Origin: a bacterium
GTDB taxonomy: Bacteria; Bacillota; Clostridia; Oscillospirales; Acutalibacteraceae
DNA length: 8,101 nucleotides
Assembly: GCA_020626545.1 (NCBI GenBank)
Contig: JAHKZS010000238.1
Location: forward strand, 1 to 8,101
Reading direction: 5' to 3'
Within the stretch, counting starts at the first letter, position 1, and each line of letters starts with the position of its first letter. A model generated the notes under the pieces. The model saw nothing but the letters and a program-made list of their open reading frames with translations. It searched no databases and was not told the DNA's origin. A program made the translations under genes and the position numbers. Of this stretch, positions 1-5,703 are shown piece by piece.

Positions 1-545
1 GTCTGGGCATTTTTAGGAGCGTTGATATTCAGACCTTCTCTGTCGAGAAGGGAATTCTTACCCGAATTAATCATAATAACCAATACAGCGAGCGCGGCTA
101 TAATAAGCGCTAACAGTCCGGCTATAATACCTAAGATAATCTTCTGCCAGCGTTTCATACGGCTTCGGTGATGCTTATGGAAATGGTGCTTATGTTTATG
201 ATTCTTTTTAATTTTGGAGCCCTTATGTCCGGGAGAAAGTTTAGAAGGGCTTCTGTGGCGGTGATGATGGCGTTTTCCTGAAGTACGCGCGCGCTTTTTA
301 TTCTGTCTGTATACGAAGTCGTCCAAATCTTCATACGCAGAGGAATTTTCCTGCTCGATAGCTTCCTGAAGCTTATGAGCTCGTTCTTCATCAGAGCTTT
401 CGGAATTATCCGATTTAGCGACTTGCTCGGGTTTTAAGCCGGTTATTTTCTCAAAATCTGATTTTTGGAAATCTAAAAACGGATTAGATTCCTCTTTAGC
501 TAAAGGATTATTGTTGTGGTTACCCTCTCTATCTTGTAAACTCAT
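1..545 (-). CDS. Membrane protein with His/Lys-rich cytoplasmic tail, probable LCP (LytR-CpsA-Psr) family N-terminus; partial
   Basis: The first 181 codons are present and the rest lies beyond the left edge. Seen: a hydrophilic, Asp/Glu-rich segment (about residues 25-80), then a strongly basic stretch (about 83-135) with 12 histidines between residues 91 and 127, then one hydrophobic helix (about 136-159), then an outside segment containing SLLDREGLNINAPKNAQ. This is the layout of a type II membrane protein with the C-terminus outside. The phrase after the helix resembles the lead-in to the catalytic domain of clostridial LCP proteins, which transfer glycopolymers to peptidoglycan. No catalytic LCP residue is inside the window, so this is inference. 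The start ATG overlaps the 3' end of the sortase gene by 17 bases, pointing to translational coupling; AGGGGG lies about 13 bases upstream. It could instead be another sortase-linked surface protein. Confidence 0.6.
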   Translation of the reverse strand, partial: MSLQDREGNHNNNPLAKEESNPFLDFQKSDFEKITGLKPEQVAKSDNSESSDEERAHKLQEAIEQENSSAYEDLDDFVYRQNKKRARTSGKRHHHRHRSPSKLSPGHKGSKIKKNHKHKHHFHKHHRSRMKRWQKIILGIIAGLLALIIAALAVLVIMINSGKNSLLDREGLNINAPKNAQ

Positions 546-1311
546 CCTTTACCAATACCCCCTGTAAAAGATACCTTCCGTCACCTACATTAAGGCAGGT
601 GCTCAACGTTAAAATTCTATCGTCGACAGTAAGCTTATGGTCAAGCTTAGTCCTTACATTCCTAACAGTTGCGCGAGGATTTTGAATATACTCTAAATAA
701 TCTTTAAAAACCTTATCCTCGGCGAAATTATAGGAATTCATAATATGTTTTGTGGAATAGTTATGCCCGGAAACCACCTCGTAGGTGAGCTTTCTTTCGG
801 GTGTGTATACGTAAAAATACCTGTGTTTATTAAAAAACGAGGTATCCTCAAATTTATGGAGATTCGCGAACATCGAACCGTTAATCATATTGTGTCCGTA
901 AACTACGGTCACTCTGTCGGTAAGCTCGGTGCTGTTGCAATACTCTATATAAAGCGAGCCCGCGTATTTGTTGTTGCCGTAAATATCACGGTGAAGATAA
1001 AAATCATCCGCTTTTTCGCTTTGGAGAATCGGATAATTGATATTAGTATCCGGAACTTTTATCCACGCGAAAATCTCTTTATTGGTTTTTTGAAGCTTTT
1101 TAAAATCAATCGGATTCTTCGGCGCTTTAGTTTTTTTAGACTCACCGGCTTTAGTTTCCGCCGCGACGGACGAGCTGAGTTTAGCTGACTCAGACTCCGA
1201 AGAAACATTATTGTTGTACGTTACATAAATAAAGTACCCTAAAACTCCGAGTACAATTAATAGAAATATTAATATTATTATTATAAATACGCTTGTCTTT
1301 TTACTTTTCAT
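529..1311 (-). CDS. Class B sortase
   Basis: A 260-residue membrane-anchored cysteine transpeptidase. Sortases cleave a sorting motif between Thr and Gly and join the protein to a cell-wall amine. Seen: a short basic N-terminus, one membrane helix at about 7-30, a Ser/Ala/Lys-rich linker (36-66), then the sortase barrel starting near NPIDFKKLQKTNKEIFAWI. The last phrase is typical of class B enzymes. The catalytic residues are in place: His140 in VVYGHNM, Cys239 in TLSTC and Arg246 in GDGRY. Length is normal for the class. The start is preceded by GGGA about 8 bases upstream and by a consensus promoter. The neighbouring surface protein carries SPKTG and is the obvious candidate substrate; that pairing is inferred from context. 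The gene overlaps the next one downstream by 17 bases. Confidence 0.93.
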   Translation of the reverse strand: MKSKKTSVFIIIILIFLLIVLGVLGYFIYVTYNNNVSSESESAKLSSSVAAETKAGESKKTKAPKNPIDFKKLQKTNKEIFAWIKVPDTNINYPILQSEKADDFYLHRDIYGNNKYAGSLYIEYCNSTELTDRVTVVYGHNMINGSMFANLHKFEDTSFFNKHRYFYVYTPERKLTYEVVSGHNYSTKHIMNSYNFAEDKVFKDYLEYIQNPRATVRNVRTKLDHKLTVDDRILTLSTCLNVGDGRYLLQGVLVKDEFTR

Positions 1312-1340
1312 ATAAAAAATCCCGATAATTATTTTATTAT

Positions 1341-1369
1341 ATTATAATATGTATGTTAAACGCTGTCAA
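1341..1369 (-). promoter_or_regulatory. Sigma-70/SigA promoter for the sortase operon
   Basis: On the minus strand TTGACA (1369-1364) and TATAAT (1346-1341) are separated by exactly 17 bases, so all 12 consensus positions match. The expected start of transcription is near 1334, giving a leader of only about 22 bases before the sortase ATG. The promoter sits after the terminator of the upstream gene, so the sortase unit is transcribed independently. Confidence 0.9.
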
Positions 1370-1392
1370 GATTATTTGAAATCGAAATTATA

Positions 1393-1424
1393 GCGAAAGA
1401 AAAAGGCTTCCGAAGAAGCCTTTT
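1393..1424 (-). terminator. Intrinsic terminator of the SPKTG surface-protein gene
   Basis: A perfect 10-bp stem (AAAAGGCTTC / GAAGCCTTTT, 1424-1401 on the minus strand) is closed by a TTCG loop between C and G, the very stable cUUCGg tetraloop in RNA. It is followed by the T-rich tail TTTTTCTTT. It starts 14 bases past the stop codon at 1438 and separates this gene from the sortase promoter. Confidence 0.92.
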
Positions 1425-1437
1425 AGTTTAAAATTGA

Positions 1438-1923
1438 TTATTTCTTAGAAGCCGCTAACTTAATTCCTAAAGCTATAAAAGCAACGAGCGCTAAGGAAGA
1501 AAGAGTGATAATATAAACTAACGAATTATCGCCTGTTTTCGGAGAAGTCGGAGAATCGTTAACGATAACGGATTTAGAACCCGCGGACTTCTGACCGTTC
1601 TTAACGAAGTAAGGAGTAGCCTCAACGTTGCCCTTTAAGAGAATAGTAAGCTTCTTACTGTTAAGATCACCCTTAGTGATTTCGTATTTACCATTAATAA
1701 TCCACTTAACAAATCTGTATCCGTTCTTAGGATGAGCAACGATAGTAGCGTGTTTACCGTCTTTATCAACCTTAGTTGTATAAGTACCGGAACCGCCTTC
1801 GTTATTGTGAACTACAATTTTATATTCTTTACTCGCGGTGGGACTTGGATTCTTAGCGAACGCGGGCATTACCGAAAGCGCAACCAATAAAACCGCAACT
1901 AAAATAGATAAAGTTCTTTTCAT
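1438..1923 (-). CDS. Secreted, sortase-anchored small surface protein with one InlB-like repeat and SPKTG sorting signal
   Basis: A 161-residue precursor. Seen: a signal peptide (1-23: basic MKRT, hydrophobic core, cleavage expected after AFA) and a region (about 32-107) with the pattern G-Y-R-F-V-K-W-I-I-N-G followed by beta-rich, Lys-rich sequence, like one divergent InlB/Flg_new-type bacterial repeat. A Ser/Pro spacer leads to SPKTG at 127-131, then a membrane helix (about 135-155) and a tail ending SKK. This is a complete cell-wall sorting signal with Ser in place of Leu of LPXTG. The start at 1923 is chosen because GGAGGT lies 7 bases upstream and a signal peptide follows at once. The in-frame ATG 57 bases further upstream falls inside the promoter. 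Function is unknown; the size of the mature protein (about 105 residues) suggests a small wall-displayed adhesin or structural protein. The adjacent sortase is the likely anchoring enzyme. Confidence 0.88.
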   Translation of the reverse strand: MKRTLSILVAVLLVALSVMPAFAKNPSPTASKEYKIVVHNNEGGSGTYTTKVDKDGKHATIVAHPKNGYRFVKWIINGKYEITKGDLNSKKLTILLKGNVEATPYFVKNGQKSAGSKSVIVNDSPTSPKTGDNSLVYIITLSSLALVAFIALGIKLAASKK

Positions 1924-1930
1924 AATTTTT

Positions 1931-1936
1931 ACCTCC
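1931..1936 (-). promoter_or_regulatory. Ribosome binding site GGAGGT fixing the start at 1923
   Basis: On the minus strand GGAGGT is followed by seven bases (AAAAATT) and ATG at 1923-1921. This decides between that start and the upstream in-frame ATG at 1980, which has no such site and precedes the predicted transcription start. Confidence 0.9.
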
Positions 1937-1966
1937 ATCGAAGTCATATCATATCTATACTCTTGA

Positions 1967-1995
1967 ATTATAACACACAAAATTTAAAAAGTAAA
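1967..1995 (-). promoter_or_regulatory. Promoter of the SPKTG surface-protein gene
   Basis: On the minus strand TTTACT (1995-1990) and TATAAT (1972-1967) are 17 bases apart. The -10 is preceded by TG plus one base, giving an extended -10 (TGTTATAAT). The -35 matches 4 of 6 consensus positions. The predicted start near 1960 gives a leader of roughly 37 bases. Confidence 0.75.
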
Positions 1996-2038
1996 TAGTA
2001 AAATAAGCGATTTTTAACAAAATAAGTCACTATTTTAT

Positions 2039-2057
2039 AAAAACAAGGCTTGTTTTT
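2039..2057. repeat. 19-bp perfect inverted repeat upstream of the nadA promoter
   Basis: AAAAACAAG and CTTGTTTTT are perfect inverted arms around a single central G at 2048. The repeat ends 17 bases before the nadA -35 box. The stem is mostly A/T and has almost no loop, so a terminator is unlikely and a protein binding site is more plausible. NAD biosynthesis genes in Bacillota are often under NiaR control, but I cannot match this sequence to a NiaR site by eye. Confidence 0.5.
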
Positions 2058-2074
2058 AATATAAATTCTTACGC

Positions 2075-2103
2075 TTGACGTAGAAATATAAAGAATGTAT
2101 AAT
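2075..2103 (+). promoter_or_regulatory. Promoter of the nadA-mnmA operon
   Basis: TTGACG (2075-2080) and TATAAT (2098-2103) are separated by exactly 17 bases, matching 11 of 12 consensus positions. Transcription should begin near 2110, giving a leader of about 22 bases that contains the ribosome binding site GGGGTGAG (2121-2128). The leader is too short for a riboswitch. Confidence 0.88.
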
Positions 2104-2131
2104 AATATAAAATTCTATTCGGGGTGAGATT

Positions 2132-3046
2132 ATGACAATTTCCGAGCTTCAAAACGAAATTATAAGACTAAAAAAAGAAAAAGACGTATGTATCCTCGCG
2201 CACAGCTATCAGGCCAGAGAAATTCTCGAGGTAGCTGATTTCACGGGTGACTCGTACAAACTCTCGGTAGACGCGAGTAAGGTTGAGAATAAAAATATCG
2301 TTATGAGCGGAGTTAGGTTTATGGCTGAAACCTGTAAAATACTCTCTCCCGAAAAACACGTATATATGCCTAATCCTCACGCGGGATGCCAGATGGCTGA
2401 TCAGATGGACAGGGCTTTAATCAGCGAAGTTAAAAAGCAGTTCCCCGATTACACCGTAGTAGCATATATCAACACGACAGCTGAACTTAAAACAATATGC
2501 GACGTATGCGTTACATCTTCGTCGGCGGTGGAAATCTGCAAAAAAATAGACAACAACAATATTCTCTTTATCCCCGACTGCAACCTCGGAGCTTATGTGG
2601 CTAAACAGATTCCCGAAAAGAACTTTAAGCTCCTCTCGGGCGGATGTCCTATTCACGCCTGCGTAAATACCGGCGACGTTAAGAAAGCTAAGGAGCTTTA
2701 CCCCGAGGCTGAGGTATTAGTTCATCCCGAATGTACTCCCGAAGTAACGGCTATGGCGGATTACGTAGGTTCGACCTCGGGGATTATGAACTACGCTATA
2801 AAGTCCGACAAGAAAGAATTTATCATCGGTACGGAAATCAGTATCGCCGAGCATTTACAGTATATGTGCCCCGATAAAAAATTCCATTACCTAACATTAA
2901 AGCTAATCTGCCCGAATATGAAAGCTACTACCTTAGTGGATTTATATAACTGCTTAAACGGCACCGCGGGCGAGGAAATTATCCTCGACGATAAAACAAT
3001 TAAAGACGCTAAGAAATGTATAGACGAGATGATAAGACTTGGTTAA
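2132..3046 (+). CDS. nadA: Quinolinate synthase NadA
   Basis: A 304-residue cytoplasmic [4Fe-4S] enzyme that condenses iminoaspartate with dihydroxyacetone phosphate to quinolinate, the de novo NAD precursor. Seen: three pseudo-repeated domains of about 86-88 residues, each with one cluster cysteine: Cys86 in HAGCQMAD, Cys172 in GGCPIHACV and Cys260 in LKLICPNMKATT. This spacing is as known for the family. Other family phrases are AHSYQ (residues 23-27), GVRFMAETCKIL (60-71), PDCNLGAYVA (148-157) and VHPECTPEV (197-205). Length is normal. GGTGAG just upstream supports this ATG. The usual partners nadB and nadC are not beside it. The mnmA start lies one base after the nadA stop, so the two are co-translated. 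Additional cysteines (C20, C68, C123, C126, C136, C150, C177, C201 and others) are common in clostridial forms. Near-certain identification. Confidence 0.97.
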   Translation: MTISELQNEIIRLKKEKDVCILAHSYQAREILEVADFTGDSYKLSVDASKVENKNIVMSGVRFMAETCKILSPEKHVYMPNPHAGCQMADQMDRALISEVKKQFPDYTVVAYINTTAELKTICDVCVTSSSAVEICKKIDNNNILFIPDCNLGAYVAKQIPEKNFKLLSGGCPIHACVNTGDVKKAKELYPEAEVLVHPECTPEVTAMADYVGSTSGIMNYAIKSDKKEFIIGTEISIAEHLQYMCPDKKFHYLTLKLICPNMKATTLVDLYNCLNGTAGEEIILDDKTIKDAKKCIDEMIRLG

Positions 3047-3047
3047 T

Positions 3048-4118
3048 ATGGAAAAAGCATTAATAGCAATGAGTGGCGGCGTGGATAGTTCAGTCGCCTC
3101 TCTTTTAATTAAAGAAAAAGGATACGATTGTACCGGAATTACGATGAAGCTGTACGATAACGACGATATTGGCGAAAAGAACACAAACACCTGCTGTTCA
3201 GACGACGATATTGCTGACGCGAGGGCAGTTTGTCACAAGTTAGGTATTCCCTACTATGTGTTCAACTTCCGCGACAGCTTTAACGAGCAGGTAATCGCGC
3301 GCTTTATCAAGGCTTACGAAAACGGCTCCACGCCTAATCCGTGTATAGATTGTAACAGATATATAAAGTTCGACCGACTTATGCTCAGGATGAAAGAGCT
3401 AAATATGGACTATGTCGTTACAGGCCATTACGCGAGGATTGAATATGACGAAAATCTCGGAAGATATATCCTCAAAAAAGCCGTAGACGACAGCAAAGAC
3501 CAGAGCTATGTACTATATTCTCTAACTCAGGAACAGCTCAAACACACTCTGTTCCCGTTAGGAAGTATGAATAAAACCGAAGTGCGTAAAATTGCCGAAG
3601 AAAACGGCTTTATCAACGCTAAAAAACACGACAGCCAGGATATTTGTTTTGTTCCTAACGGTAAATACGCCGAGTTTATAGAACAGTACACGGGCAAAAA
3701 ATATGAAAAAGGCGACTTTGTCGACAGAAACGGCAACGTTTTAGGCGAGCACAAGGGAATTATCCGTTACACTATCGGTCAGCGCAAGGGCTTGGGCTTA
3801 GCTCTCCCCGCCCCTATGTATGTTTGCGAAAAGGATTTAGTTAATAACAAGGTAATTCTCGGAAGCAACGAGGATTTATTCTCAAGCGAGCTCGACGCAG
3901 ATAATCTAAACCTCATAACCTGCGATAAAATCACCGAGCCTATGAGGGTAAAGGCTAAGGTAAGATACAACCAAAAGGAACAGCCCGCGACTGTAGTTCA
4001 AACGGACAAGGACAGAATACATATAGTATTCGACGAACCTCAGCGCGCTATCTCCAAAGGTCAGGCGGTAGTTTTATACGACGGTGATACGGTAGTCGGC
4101 GGAGGAACAATATTATAA
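3048..4118 (+). CDS. mnmA: tRNA-specific 2-thiouridylase MnmA
   Basis: A 356-residue cytoplasmic enzyme that adenylates U34 of Lys, Glu and Gln tRNAs and replaces the 2-oxygen with sulphur taken from a cysteine desulfurase relay. Seen: the PP-loop SGGVDSS at 9-15, a substrate region NPCIDCNRYIKF at 97-108 with the catalytic nucleophile at Cys102, and the second active-site cysteine Cys200 in HDSQDICF. The central domain has YTIGQRKGLG (241-250) and the C-terminal beta barrel ends at GGGTIL. I chose the ATG one base after the nadA stop because it gives the normal family N-terminus (MEKALIAM). A TTG three codons upstream is in frame but unneeded. There is no strong Shine-Dalgarno, so translation probably depends on ribosomes finishing nadA. 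A terminator follows. No desulfurase gene is adjacent in this window. Confidence 0.97.
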   Translation: MEKALIAMSGGVDSSVASLLIKEKGYDCTGITMKLYDNDDIGEKNTNTCCSDDDIADARAVCHKLGIPYYVFNFRDSFNEQVIARFIKAYENGSTPNPCIDCNRYIKFDRLMLRMKELNMDYVVTGHYARIEYDENLGRYILKKAVDDSKDQSYVLYSLTQEQLKHTLFPLGSMNKTEVRKIAEENGFINAKKHDSQDICFVPNGKYAEFIEQYTGKKYEKGDFVDRNGNVLGEHKGIIRYTIGQRKGLGLALPAPMYVCEKDLVNNKVILGSNEDLFSSELDADNLNLITCDKITEPMRVKAKVRYNQKEQPATVVQTDKDRIHIVFDEPQRAISKGQAVVLYDGDTVVGGGTIL

Positions 4119-4133
4119 TATTGGTTATTAAAT

Positions 4134-4172
4134 ATCAGCTTATGCAGAAATTGCATAAGCTGATTTATTTTT
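4134..4172 (+). terminator. Intrinsic terminator of the nadA-mnmA operon
   Basis: A perfect 13-bp stem ATCAGCTTATGCA (4134-4146) / TGCATAAGCTGAT (4152-4164) with loop GAAAT is followed by TTATTTTT. It begins 16 bases after the mnmA stop codon. Confidence 0.93.
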
Positions 4173-4187
4173 GCGCGTTTTTGCATT
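4173..4187 (+). promoter_or_regulatory. Shared upstream element (thioesterase copy)
   Basis: GCGCGTTTTTGCATT lies 10 bases before the -35 box of the thioesterase promoter. The fabF promoter carries GCGGTTTTTTGCATT at the identical distance (13 of 15 positions the same, the last 10 identical). Two promoters with the same element in the same register suggest a common transcription factor; the LysR protein encoded between them is the natural candidate, by inference. Confidence 0.5.
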
Positions 4188-4194
4188 GAGAGAG

Positions 4195-4213
4195 GTATTG
4201 TAAAAAGCAATAC
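4195..4213. repeat. Inverted repeat over the thioesterase -35 box, candidate operator
   Basis: GTATTG (4195-4200) and CAATAC (4208-4213) are perfect inverted arms around TAAAAAG. The repeat covers the -35 hexamer TTGTAA (4198-4203) and part of the spacer, so a protein bound here would block RNA polymerase. The regulator is unknown. Confidence 0.45.
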
Positions 4214-4226
4214 ATCTGTTTATAAT
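4198..4226 (+). promoter_or_regulatory. Promoter of the thioesterase gene
   Basis: TTGTAA (4198-4203, 4 of 6 matches) and TATAAT (4221-4226, consensus) are separated by 17 bases. Expected transcription start is near 4233, leaving a leader of about 35 bases. The weak -35 fits a promoter that needs or responds to a regulator. Confidence 0.7.
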
Positions 4227-4254
4227 AATGGTGTCAATTGATAAATATTGAAAT

Positions 4255-4260
4255 AAGGAG
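4255..4260 (+). promoter_or_regulatory. Ribosome binding site AAGGAG fixing the thioesterase start
   Basis: AAGGAG lies seven bases before ATG 4268. It supports this start over the in-frame TTG at 4238, which has no site and sits almost at the predicted transcription start. Confidence 0.88.
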
Positions 4261-4267
4261 CAAAGAA

Positions 4268-4696
4268 ATGTTCTCTTACAAACGACGCGTTAAATACTAC
4301 GAAACCGACCGAATGGGAGTAGTTCATCACTCTAACTATCTAAAGATAATAGAAGAAGCAAGACTTCAGTGGTGTAACGAAAACATTATGGACTACAAAC
4401 AGCTCGAAAGCCGAGGATGTATTATCCCCGCCGCGAGCGCGAGTGAAAACTTTCTCGATTATCTGAGGTTCGACGATCCGTTCAGGGTTGAGGTTGAACT
4501 TAAGGAGTATAAGGGAATTAAGATGACGTTCGCTTACAAAATTTATAACGAAGATACCGAAGCTCTGTGCTACACAGGCGAAAGCTCGCACTTCTTCGCT
4601 AAGGAAAACGGTAACGAACAGTATCTCCCCTATCTCTCATTCAGAAAAGATTTCCCGGAAGAACACAAAAAGCTTATTTCGCTCGTGAAATCCTGA
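4268..4696 (+). CDS. Acyl-CoA/acyl-ACP thioesterase, YbgC/4HBT hotdog family
   Basis: A 142-residue soluble single-hotdog protein. The family hydrolyses acyl-CoA or acyl-ACP thioesters, usually as a tetramer. Seen: the N-terminal signature YYETDRMGVVHHSNYLKIIEEAR (residues 10-32), with the family's catalytic Asp at D14 and the GVV-H-NY loop at 17-24 that binds the substrate. It continues into the beta-sheet phrase DDPFRVEVELKEYKG. Length is typical (about 130-150). Start chosen from the ribosome binding site. The chain-length preference cannot be read from sequence. It has its own promoter, shares an upstream element with fabF and ends one base from the stop of the convergent LysR gene, which links it to the acyl genes on the far side. 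It is less likely to be the menaquinone-pathway DHNA-CoA thioesterase, since no men genes are in view. Confidence 0.87.
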   Translation: MFSYKRRVKYYETDRMGVVHHSNYLKIIEEARLQWCNENIMDYKQLESRGCIIPAASASENFLDYLRFDDPFRVEVELKEYKGIKMTFAYKIYNEDTEALCYTGESSHFFAKENGNEQYLPYLSFRKDFPEEHKKLISLVKS

Positions 4697-4697
4697 G

Positions 4698-5606
4698 TTA
4701 AATAACGTACTCCTCGTCGTCCTCGACGTTCTCGCGGTTAACCGTATCCAAGAAAAGATGGGCGGCGGGATTGGAGTTATTCTTACGCCACGCGAGCACA
4801 TAGGTTAAATCGGTTTCTATTCCGCTGAAATCAAGTCTTTTAACATCGGGAACGCCGCAATTATCAATTAAGCCTTTTGGCAATACTGACACGCCCATTC
4901 CCGCGGCTACAGCCATATAAACCGACCTAACGTCGCTAAACTCGATTATCGAATCGGGAGCGAAATGGAAAGTACGGAAAATATCCATAATTTCCATATA
5001 GAGTATAGGGCTCTCGGACTCGGACAACAAGGCGAAACGCTGGTTTTTAAGGCTGATACCGTTAACCTCTTTACCGCTGAGCTTGTATTTTTTCGGAAGC
5101 AGGAGGTTAAGCGTGTCCTTATGGGTAATAATGCTGTCGATATTATCGTTATCGGGGAGCATATCTCTGAGCATAAAGTAAAAATCGTAGTCGCCCGAGT
5201 TCATCTCGGACTCGATTTCCGAACCCGACAGCTTAACCATCTCGACCGCGATATCGGGATACCTTTTGGTAAAGCTTCTGAGACACTTTGTCGGAAAATC
5301 AATCGAGGTACAGTCGTAAGCGAGCCTGAGCCTTCCGCCGCTTCCGTTATGGAGACGGCTTACCGCGGAGACGGCTTTATTGAGAGTGTCGATAATCTCC
5401 TGCGCGTACGGTAAAATAAGCTTGCCTTCGTTAGTAAGCGCTACATCTCGTCTGGTTCGCTCGAAAAGCTTTACCCCGAACTCTTTCTCGAGGTCTTTAA
5501 TATAACGGCTCACGGTTGACTGGCTGACGTAATTTCTGCGGGCGGCTTCCGAGAAGCTTAAAGTTCTCGCCACCGAAATAAAGCACTTTAGCTGAATATG
5601 ATCCAT
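4698..5606 (-). CDS. LysR-family transcriptional regulator
   Basis: A 302-residue LysR-type DNA-binding regulator. Seen: an N-terminal winged helix-turn-helix (residues 1-60) with FSEAARRNYVSQSTVSRYIK at 18-37 and the wing phrase LFERTRRDVALTNEG (47-61). A linker helix (62-86) leads to a two-lobed effector domain (about 91-275), including the family phrase AVAAGMGVSVLPKGL (232-246). The tail is acidic (ENVEDDEEY). Length is standard. AAGGAG lies 5 bases before the ATG. Family members are usually tetramers that control a divergent promoter and their own. Here the divergent genes are fabF and an acyl-CoA synthetase, so an acyl-derived effector is a reasonable inference. The stop codon is one base from the stop of the convergent thioesterase, and no terminator is visible between them. 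The effector cannot be named. Confidence 0.93.
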   Translation of the reverse strand: MDHIQLKCFISVARTLSFSEAARRNYVSQSTVSRYIKDLEKEFGVKLFERTRRDVALTNEGKLILPYAQEIIDTLNKAVSAVSRLHNGSGGRLRLAYDCTSIDFPTKCLRSFTKRYPDIAVEMVKLSGSEIESEMNSGDYDFYFMLRDMLPDNDNIDSIITHKDTLNLLLPKKYKLSGKEVNGISLKNQRFALLSESESPILYMEIMDIFRTFHFAPDSIIEFSDVRSVYMAVAAGMGVSVLPKGLIDNCGVPDVKRLDFSGIETDLTYVLAWRKNNSNPAAHLFLDTVNRENVEDDEEYVI

Positions 5607-5649
5607 GGTATCTCCTTATGCTTAAACTGAATAGAACAGCAGTTTACAA

Positions 5650-5664
5650 GCGGTTTTTTGCATT
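5650..5664 (+). promoter_or_regulatory. Shared upstream element (fabF copy)
   Basis: GCGGTTTTTTGCATT ends 10 bases before the fabF -35 box, exactly as its partner does at the thioesterase promoter. It lies at about -60 to -46 relative to the predicted fabF start, where LysR-type activators commonly place their recognition site. An inverted copy of TTTTGCAT occurs at 5730-5723 on the other strand. Confidence 0.5.
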
Positions 5665-5674
5665 AAAAAAAAAG

Positions 5675-5703
5675 TTGAATTAACAGGTAAATTTTGTTAT
5701 AAT
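5675..5703 (+). promoter_or_regulatory. Promoter of fabF and the acyl-CoA synthetase gene
   Basis: TTGAAT (5675-5680, 4 of 6 matches) and TATAAT (5698-5703) are 17 bases apart. TG plus one base precedes the -10, making an extended -10 (TGTTATAAT). Predicted start is near 5710. The arms TTGAATTA (5675-5682) and TAATTCAA (5700-5707) also form an 8-bp inverted repeat spanning the promoter. Confidence 0.75.

Noticed and set aside
155..391. A 78-codon minus-strand open frame in another register over the first gene
   Set aside because: The register starting at 545 is open for all 181 codons, has a membrane helix and overlaps the sortase stop in operon fashion.
745..1188. A 147-codon plus-strand open frame opposite the sortase gene
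   Set aside because: It is antisense to a clear sortase with all catalytic residues, has no ribosome binding site and no recognisable domain.
1921..1980. Upstream ATG at 1980 for the surface protein
   Set aside because: It would place 19 residues before the signal peptide and starts inside the promoter; GGAGGT points to 1923.
1993..2035. A/T-rich direct (AAAATAAG twice, 19 bases apart) and inverted (AAATAGT / ACTATTT) repeats
   Set aside because: Low-complexity A/T sequence where short repeats are expected by chance; no clear relation to the promoters.
1924..2131. Possible riboswitch or small RNA in the gap before nadA
   Set aside because: The predicted nadA leader is only about 22 bases and no conserved riboswitch core is visible.
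3039..3047. TTG start for mnmA overlapping nadA
   Set aside because: It adds only three residues to an already normal N-terminus, and an ATG directly follows the nadA stop.
4238..4267. TTG start for the thioesterase
   Set aside because: No ribosome binding site, nearly at the predicted transcription start; AAGGAG supports ATG 4268.
4965..5414. A 149-codon plus-strand open frame opposite the LysR gene
   Set aside because: It lies wholly within a convincing LysR gene and has no translation signal or family resemblance.
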